Shown piece by piece: positions 25,725 through 33,798 of a DNA stretch of 43,751 nt. The stretch lies in assembly GCF_021206925.1 (NCBI RefSeq), contig NZ_JAJPRF010000023.1:1-43751 (forward strand), written 5' to 3'. This stretch comes from Rhodoflexus caldus (GTDB taxonomy: Bacteria > Bacteroidota > Bacteroidia > Cytophagales > Thermoflexibacteraceae). Position numbers and translations under genes: made by a program. The notes beneath the pieces are model-generated. The model saw only the letters and a program-made list of their open reading frames with translations, searched no databases and was not told where the DNA came from. The number at the start of each line of letters is the position of its first letter. Within the stretch, counting starts at the first letter, position 1.

Positions 25725-27073
25725 TGTTGCGAAATTTTTTTGATAGCAGCCACTCCCGTAATCTGTGCGGTCAAATGGCGATAGCTTCTTGTCAGTGCTT
25801 CCAAAGTATGGCTGTCCAATCGGTTGATGCGCTGTTTTTGCCTGAGCAGGTCTGCAAACCGATAATAGCGAAACGCATAATAACCTGAAACAGGCAAACT
25901 GATGAGATAGAGCAGCACCTGCCACCATGTATCGCTGATGAAGTGCGCAAACAGCCAACCATACAACGGATAAAACAGTCCAAAAGTAAAAATCCCCAAC
26001 ACAAGATTAATGGGGGCGCGATATACCGTTTCCTGCGTCAGGCGAATGGCCAGCCACCCGGGCAGCCGATAAGGAATACGGTTATGCAATTCACTGTACA
26101 GATAAAACGGAAAACCCGCTATAAGAGCTAAGCGCTCAAAGGGATGGATATGTACCAATCTCCCTTCGTTTTTTTGGGGCGTATGCTCTAAGATGTTGCT
26201 GAAAACCCGCGGCGATATTTGATGCTGCCTTAAATCTGCCAGATACCGAGTCAGGTCTTCCTGAAATTGCCGAATGCCGTTAGGGTTTTCTTTCAAAAGG
26301 GCATCCACTCCGGCTGCTATTTCCTGCGCCAATGTAAATACCGAATCGGTATGCAAGGGGTCTAAGCCAAGCTCTTTTCTGAGTTGATTGCCGTACATCT
26401 CCTCAATCTGTCGCGTAAGGCGGTCTGCTTCTTTGTTGGGCGTAATTACAAGCATGGGGCGCAGCCGATTGGCCATTTCTTGTGTCAGTGCCTGTATGCC
26501 ATTGGGGTTATTGGCAAATGCACGGGCAGAAATCGGCGGAGCATAAGTCAGTTTCAACAAACTCTGAAATCGGCGCGGATTGGTGTAATTAATGCCTGCA
26601 CAAACAATCCGTACATCCTGTTCGGGTGGCAGATGCGCCAAAGCACCCAAGGCAATGCGTGCCGTACCTGTTTTCAGGGGGCGCAATTCGCGGCGGTCTT
26701 CGCTGGTTCCTTCGGGAAAAATCATCAGCGCACCGCCTTCTGCCAACAGTTCAAAGCAGGCAGAGAAGGTCTGCTCATTCTTTTGAGAAGCGTCTGCACT
26801 GTCCTGTTGCCGATAAATAGGAATCATGAACAACTGCCGAAACAGCCACTTGACAAATGGCGAGGTAAAAACGCCTCCGTTGGCCAAAAAATACACCGGA
26901 CGGCGCAGCCACACCGCCACCACAATAGGGTCTAAAAACGTGCTTGGATGGTTAGCGGCAATAATCAGTGCGCCTTTTTTGGGCACGTGTTCCAGCCCGC
27001 TGAGGCTGATACGTCCAAAAAAGGCGCGAATGGCAATCAGAAAAATAAAACGCAGGAACTGATAAAGCAGCAT
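25721..27073 (-). CDS. PlsC-type glycerolipid acyltransferase (GPAT-like clade)
   Basis: A 450-residue membrane acyltransferase. The acyltransferase domain (about 20-215) has block I ANHPSTFLDP (40-49) and block III FPEGTSEDRR (119-128). H42 and D48 are five residues apart, one more than the usual HX4D, as in the NHPNxLxDP subgroup of glycerol-3-phosphate or lysophospholipid acyltransferases. The second half (about 290-450) has hydrophobic segments near 310, 350 and 375-405. It would acylate glycerol-3-phosphate or lysophosphatidate for membrane lipid synthesis. It starts 9 nt after the metalloprotease stop and overlaps the next gene by 4 nt. The specific substrate is not settled by the sequence. 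Confidence 0.88.
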   Translation of the reverse strand: MLLYQFLRFIFLIAIRAFFGRISLSGLEHVPKKGALIIAANHPSTFLDPIVVAVWLRRPVYFLANGGVFTSPFVKWLFRQLFMIPIYRQQDSADASQKNEQTFSACFELLAEGGALMIFPEGTSEDRRELRPLKTGTARIALGALAHLPPEQDVRIVCAGINYTNPRRFQSLLKLTYAPPISARAFANNPNGIQALTQEMANRLRPMLVITPNKEADRLTRQIEEMYGNQLRKELGLDPLHTDSVFTLAQEIAAGVDALLKENPNGIRQFQEDLTRYLADLRQHQISPRVFSNILEHTPQKNEGRLVHIHPFERLALIAGFPFYLYSELHNRIPYRLPGWLAIRLTQETVYRAPINLVLGIFTFGLFYPLYGWLFAHFISDTWWQVLLYLISLPVSGYYAFRYYRFADLLRQKQRINRLDSHTLEALTRSYRHLTAQITGVAAIKKISQQ

Positions 27074-27082
27074 AGGCAGCAG

Positions 27083-29635
27083 TTATTCTACCAATATACG
27101 CTTTGTCAGTGTATTTCCGTCAATATCGAGCGTTACTAAATAAATGCCTGCTGCACGGCTGCCCAAATTCAACTCGTGTATCAGTCGCAGGTTGTTGGTC
27201 TTAACCGATTCGGTCAGAATTTCGCGTCCGAGTACATCCGTTACCCGAATCTGCACGTTTTCGGCGCGTTTGAGGAATGCCCCGAACACGGTTATTCTGC
27301 CATCTGCCGAAGGGTTGGGGAAAATGCGGATGTCTTCGCGGCTCGCCAAGTAGTCTTCCAAACCTACGGCATCGGCTTGTATTTGCAGGTTGTCAATTGC
27401 CCAACCCCAGCCGTTCACGGACTCATCTACAAACAAACGGAAACGGAAAATCACTTGGTCGCCGGGTTGGAAGGTACGCAAAATATCAATGCTGCGCGGT
27501 CGGAAAAGGCTCGGAGTGCCTACGGTAGATGAATTGGGGTTATTGGCAGACAAGCCGCGATTGTAAGCACTTAACCATTCAGGTTTATCGCCCGAATCGT
27601 AACCGTTGAGCAGGCGTGTCCATGTTCTGCCGCCGTCTTTGGAGCCTTCTACAATCACATAATCCCAAAAATTCTGTTGCCCGAAAACCGAGCCCGGGTC
27701 GCCGGGTTCTACCAATACGATTTCATCAAAACGAATGGTAGAATTTTGCTGACGAATGGTGATAGGGAAGCGCATTTGGTAGATGTAGTTGCTTTCGTTG
27801 TTCAATCCCGAACCGTCTTTGTAGGGGTGGTCGGAGTGGATAGCCCCGTTGGTAAATCCTGAGGGGGTTTCTACCCTGAAATCAGCCCCTATAAAATCCT
27901 CTCCTCCGCCTTGGTTGAAATCGTTGTTGTAACTGTCGCGGGCAGGTCGCAAACCTTCTACACGTACTTGATGAAACCCGTTGGCGGGGTTGCTTGCCTG
28001 ATTGCGCCTGCTGCTGATGTCGCTGGCTACTATGCGATAGCTCAATGTCGTACCGTCCACAATACGCCCTTGCGGAAAGCGAAGGAGGGCTGCAAAATTA
28101 TTCGCCTGCACCTCAACCATGCCGGCCGTTGCAAGCGATTCGTTATCAAGTCGGTACTCTACATAGGCCGTATCTACGCCCAACTGGTCGGTAATGTTGG
28201 CAGAAATAATCACCTCTGTTGTGTTCGCCTGCAAAATGGAAAGCGGCGTATGATTAATGACAGGAGGCGCGTTGTCTGTTGCAATAATGAAGGCATAAGT
28301 AACCCGTGGGGCAACACCTGCCGGCCACAGAATCTGCACGTTTTGGCGTGTATTTTCGGCAATCAGGTAGTAGTTAATCGTTACCTGACGGTTAGGCGCA
28401 GGAATCTGTCCTTCATATACATTGCCCGAAATGCGGCGCATGGTGGCCGTTTGCTGGGTGGCAAAGCGGTCTAATGAGTAAACAATGCGCACTTCGTAAT
28501 CGGCAAAATTCAGCGTAGTATCGCTTAACAGCGTAGCGCGCAGCGTAAACGGACGGTCTGCAATGTCCGTATTGGGCTGCGGCGTATGCAGCAGGCGGGT
28601 GTTTCGCCAACCCATCTGGTCAAACATGGCGAGCGTAACAGGCCCCGGGTCATGGATAGCCTCACCATTACCGATGGACGAAATCATTAACTGGTTGCTG
28701 GTGCCGTCATAGGTGCGGTCGTCTAAGTGTGAAATGCTGGAACCCTGTTGCCAAGGCGATGGCGCAAACAATGGTGCAGGTACGCCCAAGTTGGCACGCC
28801 GCACCTGTGCCCCTTGAAATACGACTTGACCGCCGGTCAGTTCGCGCCCGAGAGCAGCGGAGTTATTGCGGAAAATGGTAGAGTCTAACAACGACTCACC
28901 TCGCGAATTTTCAACAAAAAGGTCATAAACAAAGGGGAAGCCGCTGTCGCCCCAGCGCCCGAAATTGCGGCCTGTCTCAAACTGAAAACTGCCGGCAAAG
29001 CCCAAACCGTGTCCGATTTCATGTAATACGACACTTGTCAAATCCCATTTGTCGCGGGGCGGGTTTGCATCCGTTCCCAAATACCAATTGTTATTGTTGC
29101 TATTAAAGTTGGCAATAATATCGGCATCTTCCCCGTTCAGTTCTTGCCCAAGTAGTTTTTCGGCCAATGCCACAGGATACCATACCGGAAAGCGAGGCAA
29201 AAACGGCGAACGATAGAATCCGTTACTTGTAGCGCTGCCCAATACGTTGGCACGGCTGTTAGGCTCCCACACCGCCCGAATGCGGATAGGCACGGGTGAA
29301 GTAATTAAGGTCGACCAGATATCAACTGCCCGCTGAAAGGCTGCCTGTGCTTCGGGAGAAAACCCCTGATACTGAACGATAAAGCGAGCGTTTTCGGTTT
29401 CTTCTGTTCTGCCGCTCCTGCGTGCTTCTGCCCATTTCAGATACGCATCGGGGGGCGGAATATTTTTGCGAATATGATTGGTTGTCGGAGGACATACTAT
29501 CGGCAAGCCCTCTTTGCGATGCTCTACTTGCAGGCGCTGCAATACCGTTTTTTGTGCCTGAACAATGCCTGTTGTCAGTAATAACATCAACAGAAACGAA
29601 ACGCCCGAAACAAACAGTAAATTTTTTTTTGGCAT
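27083..29635 (-). CDS. Secreted zincin-like metalloprotease with type IX secretion sorting domain
   Basis: An 850-residue protein. Signal peptide 1-28 (MPKKNLLFVSGVSFLLMLLL, ending V-Q-A-Q). The peptidase region (about 80-345) contains VLHEIGHGLGFAGS, with H205, E206 and H209; the place of the third histidine in the canonical metzincin HExxHxxGxxH is G215. The central part (about 345-620) has beta-sandwich repeats, followed by a jelly-roll-like region (NGWGWAIDNLQIQ near 750). The last 84 residues (767-850) are a T9SS C-terminal sorting domain with IRIFPNPSADG, VTDVLGREI and GIYLVTL, so it is exported across the outer membrane. It heads an operon with the acyltransferase and the small exported protein. 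A TAGATTTG -7 box lies 50 nt upstream. Confidence 0.88.
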   Translation of the reverse strand: MPKKNLLFVSGVSFLLMLLLTTGIVQAQKTVLQRLQVEHRKEGLPIVCPPTTNHIRKNIPPPDAYLKWAEARRSGRTEETENARFIVQYQGFSPEAQAAFQRAVDIWSTLITSPVPIRIRAVWEPNSRANVLGSATSNGFYRSPFLPRFPVWYPVALAEKLLGQELNGEDADIIANFNSNNNNWYLGTDANPPRDKWDLTSVVLHEIGHGLGFAGSFQFETGRNFGRWGDSGFPFVYDLFVENSRGESLLDSTIFRNNSAALGRELTGGQVVFQGAQVRRANLGVPAPLFAPSPWQQGSSISHLDDRTYDGTSNQLMISSIGNGEAIHDPGPVTLAMFDQMGWRNTRLLHTPQPNTDIADRPFTLRATLLSDTTLNFADYEVRIVYSLDRFATQQTATMRRISGNVYEGQIPAPNRQVTINYYLIAENTRQNVQILWPAGVAPRVTYAFIIATDNAPPVINHTPLSILQANTTEVIISANITDQLGVDTAYVEYRLDNESLATAGMVEVQANNFAALLRFPQGRIVDGTTLSYRIVASDISSRRNQASNPANGFHQVRVEGLRPARDSYNNDFNQGGGEDFIGADFRVETPSGFTNGAIHSDHPYKDGSGLNNESNYIYQMRFPITIRQQNSTIRFDEIVLVEPGDPGSVFGQQNFWDYVIVEGSKDGGRTWTRLLNGYDSGDKPEWLSAYNRGLSANNPNSSTVGTPSLFRPRSIDILRTFQPGDQVIFRFRLFVDESVNGWGWAIDNLQIQADAVGLEDYLASREDIRIFPNPSADGRITVFGAFLKRAENVQIRVTDVLGREILTESVKTNNLRLIHELNLGSRAAGIYLVTLDIDGNTLTKRILVE

Positions 29636-29685
29636 GGGTTCAAATTTTTAAGAGGTGAACATGGGGTAATTTACTCAATTATTGT

Positions 29686-29693
29686 CAAATCTA
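29686..29693 (-). promoter_or_regulatory. -7 box for the T9SS protease operon
   Basis: The minus strand reads TAGATTTG, an exact TAnnTTTG, about 50 nt before the ATG at 29635. No TTTG lies at the expected -33 distance, so the evidence is the -7 box only. Confidence 0.4.
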
Positions 29694-29723
29694 TACATCA
29701 GCGCAAACGGTTTGCTGAATGGG

Positions 29724-29757
29724 TTTTGCATAAGTTGTTTAAAATCAAATACTTAAA
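29724..29757 (+). repeat. Hairpin repeat family, truncated copy lacking the hairpin
   Basis: TTTTGCATAAGTTGTTTAAA then ATCAAATACTTAAA matches the lead-in of the family (TTTTGTATAAGTGGTTGAAA at 7013 and the copy at 20180), but the AACCTGACAGG arms are missing. It lies just before the stop codon end of the cytochrome peroxidase gene. Confidence 0.4.
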
Positions 29758-29763
29758 TCGCAT

Positions 29764-30768
29764 TTAGTGCACCATTAGGCTGCTGTCGGTCAGTGTTTGT
29801 AGAAAAGCCGTCAATGTCCTCTGATTGGCATGGCGAAAACGACCGTCGGGCAGTCCGTTTGCCTGCGCGACCGAATCGGGCAAGTTGCTGTAATGTGCCA
29901 TCACTGCTGCCATATCGGGCAGGCTGCCATCGTGCATATAAGGAGCGGTCAGCATAATGTTTCTCAAAGTCGGGGTTTTATATTTACCAAAATCGGAAGG
30001 TTGCAAGGTGATGCGCTGCCTGCCCAAAAGAACGCCCGCGCTGTCAATCGCCGCAGGCAGCGGCAAGCCGTTTCTGTGAAATTTACCGTCCGTAAAAAGC
30101 GGGGGCGTATGACAACGGGCACAATGTTGTTCAAAAACAGCCATACCTTCCAGCTCGAGACTGTTGAACTGTATCTCACCGCGCCGATAGCGGTCATAGC
30201 GGCTGTTGGCAGCAATCAGCGTGCGCTGGTACTGTGCCAAAGCACGGCTGATAAGGGCGGCTGTAATGGAATCCGTACCAAACGCTGCCCGAAATGCGCG
30301 GCGATATTCAGGGAGGGCTTGCAGTCGGGTAATGAGCTCTTGCAAATCTGCCCCCATTTCGTCAGGATGACGCAGCGGGGAAAATGTCAGCGACTCTAAG
30401 TTGCGTACACCGCCATCCCAAAACAGATTTTCCGACCACGCCAAGTTAATAAGTGCCTGTGCATGGCGCAGCAACGGCCTGCCCGATACCCCTCGCGAGG
30501 TAAGCGCGGCAGTATCGGAAAATGACTTTTCTACCTGATGGCAACTTGCACAAGACAACTGCTGATTGGCGGAAAGCCGTTTGTCAAAAAACAGCATTTT
30601 GCCAAGTGCCACCCCTTCCACTGTTGCCCGATTGTGCGGCGGCTGCGGTACGGTATCGCCCAAAGGCAATGGCGCGGCAAACACATAGGGCGTTGGCTGC
30701 CGAACCGATTGCGTACATGCCCACAACCAACTTAACAAAGCTACCGCCAATAAACCACGCTTATACAT
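29764..30768 (-). CDS. Di-haem cytochrome c peroxidase family lipoprotein
   Basis: A 334-residue periplasmic protein of the CcpA/MauG family that reduces hydrogen peroxide with electrons from cytochrome c, or performs a related oxidation. Both haem-binding motifs are present: CASCH (73-77) and CARCH (216-220). YMHDGS near 290 contains the methionine expected as a distal ligand of the high-potential haem, and GVSGRPLLRHAQALINLAW is the family signature after the first haem. The N-terminus MYKRGLLAVALLSWLWACTQ looks like a lipoprotein signal with C18, although W at -2 is unusual. The ATG at 30768 is chosen; the longer frame to 30903 reads through a hairpin repeat and is not credible. The gene stands alone. 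Confidence 0.92.
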   Translation of the reverse strand: MYKRGLLAVALLSWLWACTQSVRQPTPYVFAAPLPLGDTVPQPPHNRATVEGVALGKMLFFDKRLSANQQLSCASCHQVEKSFSDTAALTSRGVSGRPLLRHAQALINLAWSENLFWDGGVRNLESLTFSPLRHPDEMGADLQELITRLQALPEYRRAFRAAFGTDSITAALISRALAQYQRTLIAANSRYDRYRRGEIQFNSLELEGMAVFEQHCARCHTPPLFTDGKFHRNGLPLPAAIDSAGVLLGRQRITLQPSDFGKYKTPTLRNIMLTAPYMHDGSLPDMAAVMAHYSNLPDSVAQANGLPDGRFRHANQRTLTAFLQTLTDSSLMVH

Positions 30769-30841
30769 ATCAAAAAAATAACCTGCATCGGGTGCTGCCG
30801 AAATATCGGTTATCAGCACTGCACATATGCGATGTTCACAC

Positions 30842-30923
30842 AAACCTGACAGGTCTTTTAGACTTGTTAGGTTTAAACACCTGTTTTTCAGGGATTTACA
30901 CAAAGAATTTTTTGCAAATCACT
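30842..30923 (-). repeat. Hairpin repeat family, copy 5 (minus orientation)
   Basis: AAACCTGACAGGT (30842-30854) pairs with ACTTGTTAGGTTT (30862-30874), one mismatch and one wobble. The flank TTTAAACACCTGTTTTTCAG and then GCAAATCAC (up to 30923) matches the reverse complement of the standard lead-in. It lies in the peroxidase 5' region. Confidence 0.7.
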
Positions 30924-31010
30924 CGCACTTTTTTATAACAAAGAAAAATCTGTCGGAGTGCCTTTCAAAAGGAAATTTTTGGATGCCAAAGTATATCAAC
31001 GGCCGCAACT

Positions 31011-31155
31011 GTAAGTAAATGAGCAGTTTAGAACATTTTTTACCGCAAATTCGCATAGGCTCAATTGCGGAGTACGTCAAGAAAAATGCTTAGTGTAAAA
31101 CTTGGCAGATTTTGCGGTTGAAAATTTGATGTGCGTTTGATGCTCACTTGCTTAA
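31011..31155. repeat. MITE-like dispersed repeat, copy 3
   Basis: The ends are GTAAGTAAATGAGCA (31011-31025) and TGCTCACTTGCTTAA (31141-31155), inverted repeats with about three mismatches. Inside are TTTTTACCGCAAATTCGCA and AGATTTTGCGGTTGAAA. It is shorter and more diverged in the centre than the copies at 480 and 24911. Confidence 0.7.
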
Positions 31156-31178
31156 CGCTTTTGAAAGGCGTGAAAATC

Positions 31179-31215
31179 AAAAAGGAAAGCTTCAACCAAG
31201 CGAAGGCTTCCTTTT
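31179..31215 (-). terminator. Terminator of the SDR / GNAT-nitrilase operon
   Basis: AAAAGGAA (31180-31187) pairs with TTCCTTTT (31208-31215), and CTTC (31190-31193) with GAAG (31202-31205), around a 2x2 internal loop. On the minus strand the stem ends in TTTTTGATTTTC. It lies 40 nt after the nitrilase stop. Confidence 0.7.
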
Positions 31216-31255
31216 CGTGAAAATGCCGTCAATCTGCGTATGGAATATTAGCGGC

Positions 31256-32851
31256 TCAATTGCTGCTGTTTTTTTTGTTCAACCACTTAATCTCGTAGAG
31301 GTCTCTGCGGCGGTCTTTCAGGTTGCGCACGCTGCCGGCAGTATGCAGTTCTTTTAAGAGGCTCAAATCCACATCGGCGATAATTGTGGTTTCCGCGTTA
31401 GGGGTTGCCTGCGCCACAATGGCATCGTTAGGAAATGCAAAGTCGGAGGGCGAAAAAACAGCGGATTGGGCATAGTTCAAGTCCATGTTTTTTACGCGGG
31501 GCAAGTTGCCTACATTGCCCGCAATGGCCACATAGCACTCGTTTTCAATGGCGCGTGCCTGTGCGCACTTGCTGACGCGATGGTAGCCGTTTTGTGTGTC
31601 GGTCAAGAAAGGCACGAACAGGATTTGCATACCTTGTTCGGCAAGCACGCGGGGCAGCTCGGGAAACTCTACATCGTAGCAAATCAGGATGCCGATTTTA
31701 CATACGTCTGTATCAAAAACGCGAAGTTTGGAGCCGCCTTGTACGCCCCAATGGCTTTTTTCGTCGGGGGTGATGTGCAATTTATACTGTGCGTCCCAAG
31801 TTCCGTCGCGGCGGCAGAGATAGCTTACGTTATAGAGTTCGCCGTCGTTGTAGAGTGGCATACTGCCTGCAATGATGTTGATATTGTAAGCAACGGCGTA
31901 TTCCACAAACTTATCGCGCAGTTCTTCGGTATAGCTGGCCAACTTTCGGATGGCTTTGGCGGCAGTGTCTTCATTGAACAGCCCCATCAGCGGCGCATTG
32001 AAAAACTCGGGAAACAGCACAAAATCGGCCTTGTAGTCGCTGACAGCATCTATGAAAAACTCGGCATTTTCCAGCAAAGCCTGCAAAGAAGGTACGTTGC
32101 GCATTTGCCACTGTACTACGCCCAACCGCACAAACTCTTTTTGCCCGCCTATAATCGGCTCTTTTTCGTCGTAGTAGTAAATGTTGTTCCATTCCAGCAG
32201 GGTAGCATAGGCTTTTGACTCGCTGTCACCGGGCAGGTAGTTGGTCAATACCTTTTTAACGTGGAAATCATTGCTCAATTGGAATGATAAAATCGGGTCG
32301 GAGATTTCCTTGTTTTTCACCAACTCAATGTATTCGCGCGGTGTGATTTTTTCCGCATAGTTGGCATAGCCCGGAATCCGTCCGCCTGCCACAATAGCAC
32401 GCAGGTTGAGGTGTTCGCAGAGTTCTTTGCGGGCATCGTAGAGTCGGCGACCTAACCTAAGCCCTTGAAAATCAGGATGTACAAAAATATCTATGCCATA
32501 CAGTACCGTACCTTTTTTGGCATCGTGCGTGTTGAACTTGTAGTTGCCCGTTATTTGGCGGTAGGTGTGGTTATCGCCGAATTTATCGTAATCAATAATG
32601 ATGCAAAGTGCACAGGCAACCACTTTGCCGTTGTCTTCAATACAGATTTGCCCTTCGGGAAATATTTTCAGGAGCATTTCAATATCACTTTTAGGCCAGA
32701 TGCCGTCGCCGATATTGGAATAAACCAGATTCATGATTTCCAGCATGTCATCGTAATCCTCAATGGTGAGGTTGCGCAGATTCAACTTATGGCTGGATGC
32801 AGACGTATTCTGTTGAGACGAATCCTGTAACTTGATTTTATCGTTGGGCAT
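31256..32851 (-). CDS. Fused GNAT acetyltransferase and carbon-nitrogen hydrolase (nitrilase superfamily)
   Basis: A 531-residue cytosolic two-domain enzyme. Residues about 20-165 are a GNAT fold with the acetyl-CoA loop in DFQGLRLGRRLYDARKEL (127-144). Residues about 240-525 are a nitrilase domain with the catalytic triad E282 (FPEFF), K357 (YKLHITPDE) and C391 (ICYDVEFPE), in the canonical order. Nitrilase-superfamily enzymes hydrolyse amides such as omega-amidase or carbamoyl substrates. Fusion to GNAT suggests linked amide and acetyl chemistry on one metabolite, but the substrate is not known from sequence. The start is the ATG at 32849-32851; an extension to 32905 would start with TTG. 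It follows the SDR stop by 54 nt, so the two form an operon. Confidence 0.92.
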   Translation of the reverse strand: MPNDKIKLQDSSQQNTSASSHKLNLRNLTIEDYDDMLEIMNLVYSNIGDGIWPKSDIEMLLKIFPEGQICIEDNGKVVACALCIIIDYDKFGDNHTYRQITGNYKFNTHDAKKGTVLYGIDIFVHPDFQGLRLGRRLYDARKELCEHLNLRAIVAGGRIPGYANYAEKITPREYIELVKNKEISDPILSFQLSNDFHVKKVLTNYLPGDSESKAYATLLEWNNIYYYDEKEPIIGGQKEFVRLGVVQWQMRNVPSLQALLENAEFFIDAVSDYKADFVLFPEFFNAPLMGLFNEDTAAKAIRKLASYTEELRDKFVEYAVAYNINIIAGSMPLYNDGELYNVSYLCRRDGTWDAQYKLHITPDEKSHWGVQGGSKLRVFDTDVCKIGILICYDVEFPELPRVLAEQGMQILFVPFLTDTQNGYHRVSKCAQARAIENECYVAIAGNVGNLPRVKNMDLNYAQSAVFSPSDFAFPNDAIVAQATPNAETTIIADVDLSLLKELHTAGSVRNLKDRRRDLYEIKWLNKKNSSN

Positions 32852-32905
32852 AGGTTTGTGTGATATAGCTGCAAAATTCGGATAAAAACACGGTGTGGCC
32901 AACAA

Positions 32906-33634
32906 TCAAATCCCGCGCAGGTCTAAAATCACCTCGGGGTATTGGTCTTCGTTATCGAGCAGGTGGATAAATTTTTCAGCTACTTCTTCGGGGGTGCTCA
33001 ACTCGCGGTTTTCTTTGAGCAAACGGAATCGCTCAATGCGGCTGAAGCCTTCTGTATTGGCCTGACGGATATCTTGCTGCATTTGCGTATCTACCACGCC
33101 CGGCGCAACCGAAAAGATGCGAAAACCTAAATCGCGGATGTCCTGCTCTATTTGTACGCAGCGCGAAAACATGTCCAGTCCGGCTTTGGAGGCGCAGTAG
33201 GCAGCCCATCCGTCATAAGGATTTTTGCCCGCTCCCGAACTGACGTTGATAATTGTTTTGGGTATTTGCAGATGTCTGTATTTGCGAATAAACAAACTGC
33301 ACAGCAGCGCCGGCGCAATCATATTGACGCGAAACGAGGCAATCATCCGTGTTTCGGCAATTTCGCCCACATAGCCAATTTCGCTGAGCGTGCCTGCGTT
33401 ATTGATGAGCACGAGTTTTTTGGCTGTCGGCTTTTCCGTGAATAGTTTTTCTGCCAATTCGGGCAATTTATCTACTTCGGTAAGGTCAGCGGTAAGATGC
33501 GTGTATCTGCTGTGCTGAAAGGCCGGATGTCTGGCTATACCCACCACATGGTGGAAAGGATTTTTGACCAGTCGCTCGGCAAGTGCCCTCCCAATGCCCC
33601 GACTTGTTCCCGTAATGAAGAAATGTGTTTCCAT
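32906..33634 (-). CDS. Short-chain dehydrogenase/reductase
   Basis: A 242-residue NAD(P)-dependent oxidoreductase with the SDR core. The cofactor motif TGTSRGIG (8-15) starts near the N-terminus, NNAG is at 78-81 and the catalytic residues are S133, Y146 and K150 in VSSGAGKNPYDGWAAYCASK. The N-terminus METHFFITGTSRGIGRALAE resembles the sepiapterin-reductase or benzil-reductase subgroup. Substrate is undetermined. The ATG at 33632-33634 gives this start; a longer frame to 33694 lacks support. It lies head-to-head with the 7TM-DISM-SpoIIE gene over a 164-nt gap and upstream of the GNAT-nitrilase on the same strand. Confidence 0.9.
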   Translation of the reverse strand: METHFFITGTSRGIGRALAERLVKNPFHHVVGIARHPAFQHSRYTHLTADLTEVDKLPELAEKLFTEKPTAKKLVLINNAGTLSEIGYVGEIAETRMIASFRVNMIAPALLCSLFIRKYRHLQIPKTIINVSSGAGKNPYDGWAAYCASKAGLDMFSRCVQIEQDIRDLGFRIFSVAPGVVDTQMQQDIRQANTEGFSRIERFRLLKENRELSTPEEVAEKFIHLLDNEDQYPEVILDLRGI

Positions 33635-33798
33635 AGCTTTTGCGAATATAATTTTTTTCGGGCAATCCGCCGCAAGGGAAAGTCTGCTCCTCATCGGGTG
33701 GCGACGTTCGCGGCAAAAATCAACTTTTTTATTGAAGGCGTATTTTTTTGTACTTTATTCACATTATCTTACGCAAATGAAAAATTATCTGTTTGCTC

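Larger units (their letters stand above)
30769..31255. other. Gene-free 487-bp stretch between peroxidase and GNAT-nitrilase genes
   Basis: No coding frame is credible here. It contains a hairpin repeat (30842-30923), the MITE-like repeat (31011-31155) and the terminator of the nitrilase operon (31179-31215). I see no clear promoter for the peroxidase. Confidence 0.65.

Noticed and set aside
25725-25958. N-terminal extension of the small exported protein to 25958
   Set aside because: It lies wholly within the acyltransferase gene in another frame; a clean signal peptide starts at 25724 with an ATGA overlap.
29764-30903. Longer reading of the cytochrome peroxidase frame starting at 30903
   Set aside because: The extra 45 residues are translated from the hairpin repeat at 30842-30923, and the lipoprotein signal starts at the ATG at 30768.
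31466-32218. Plus-strand open frame of 250 codons
   Set aside because: It is antisense to the GNAT-nitrilase, which has an intact catalytic triad; no start signal or homology pattern supports it.
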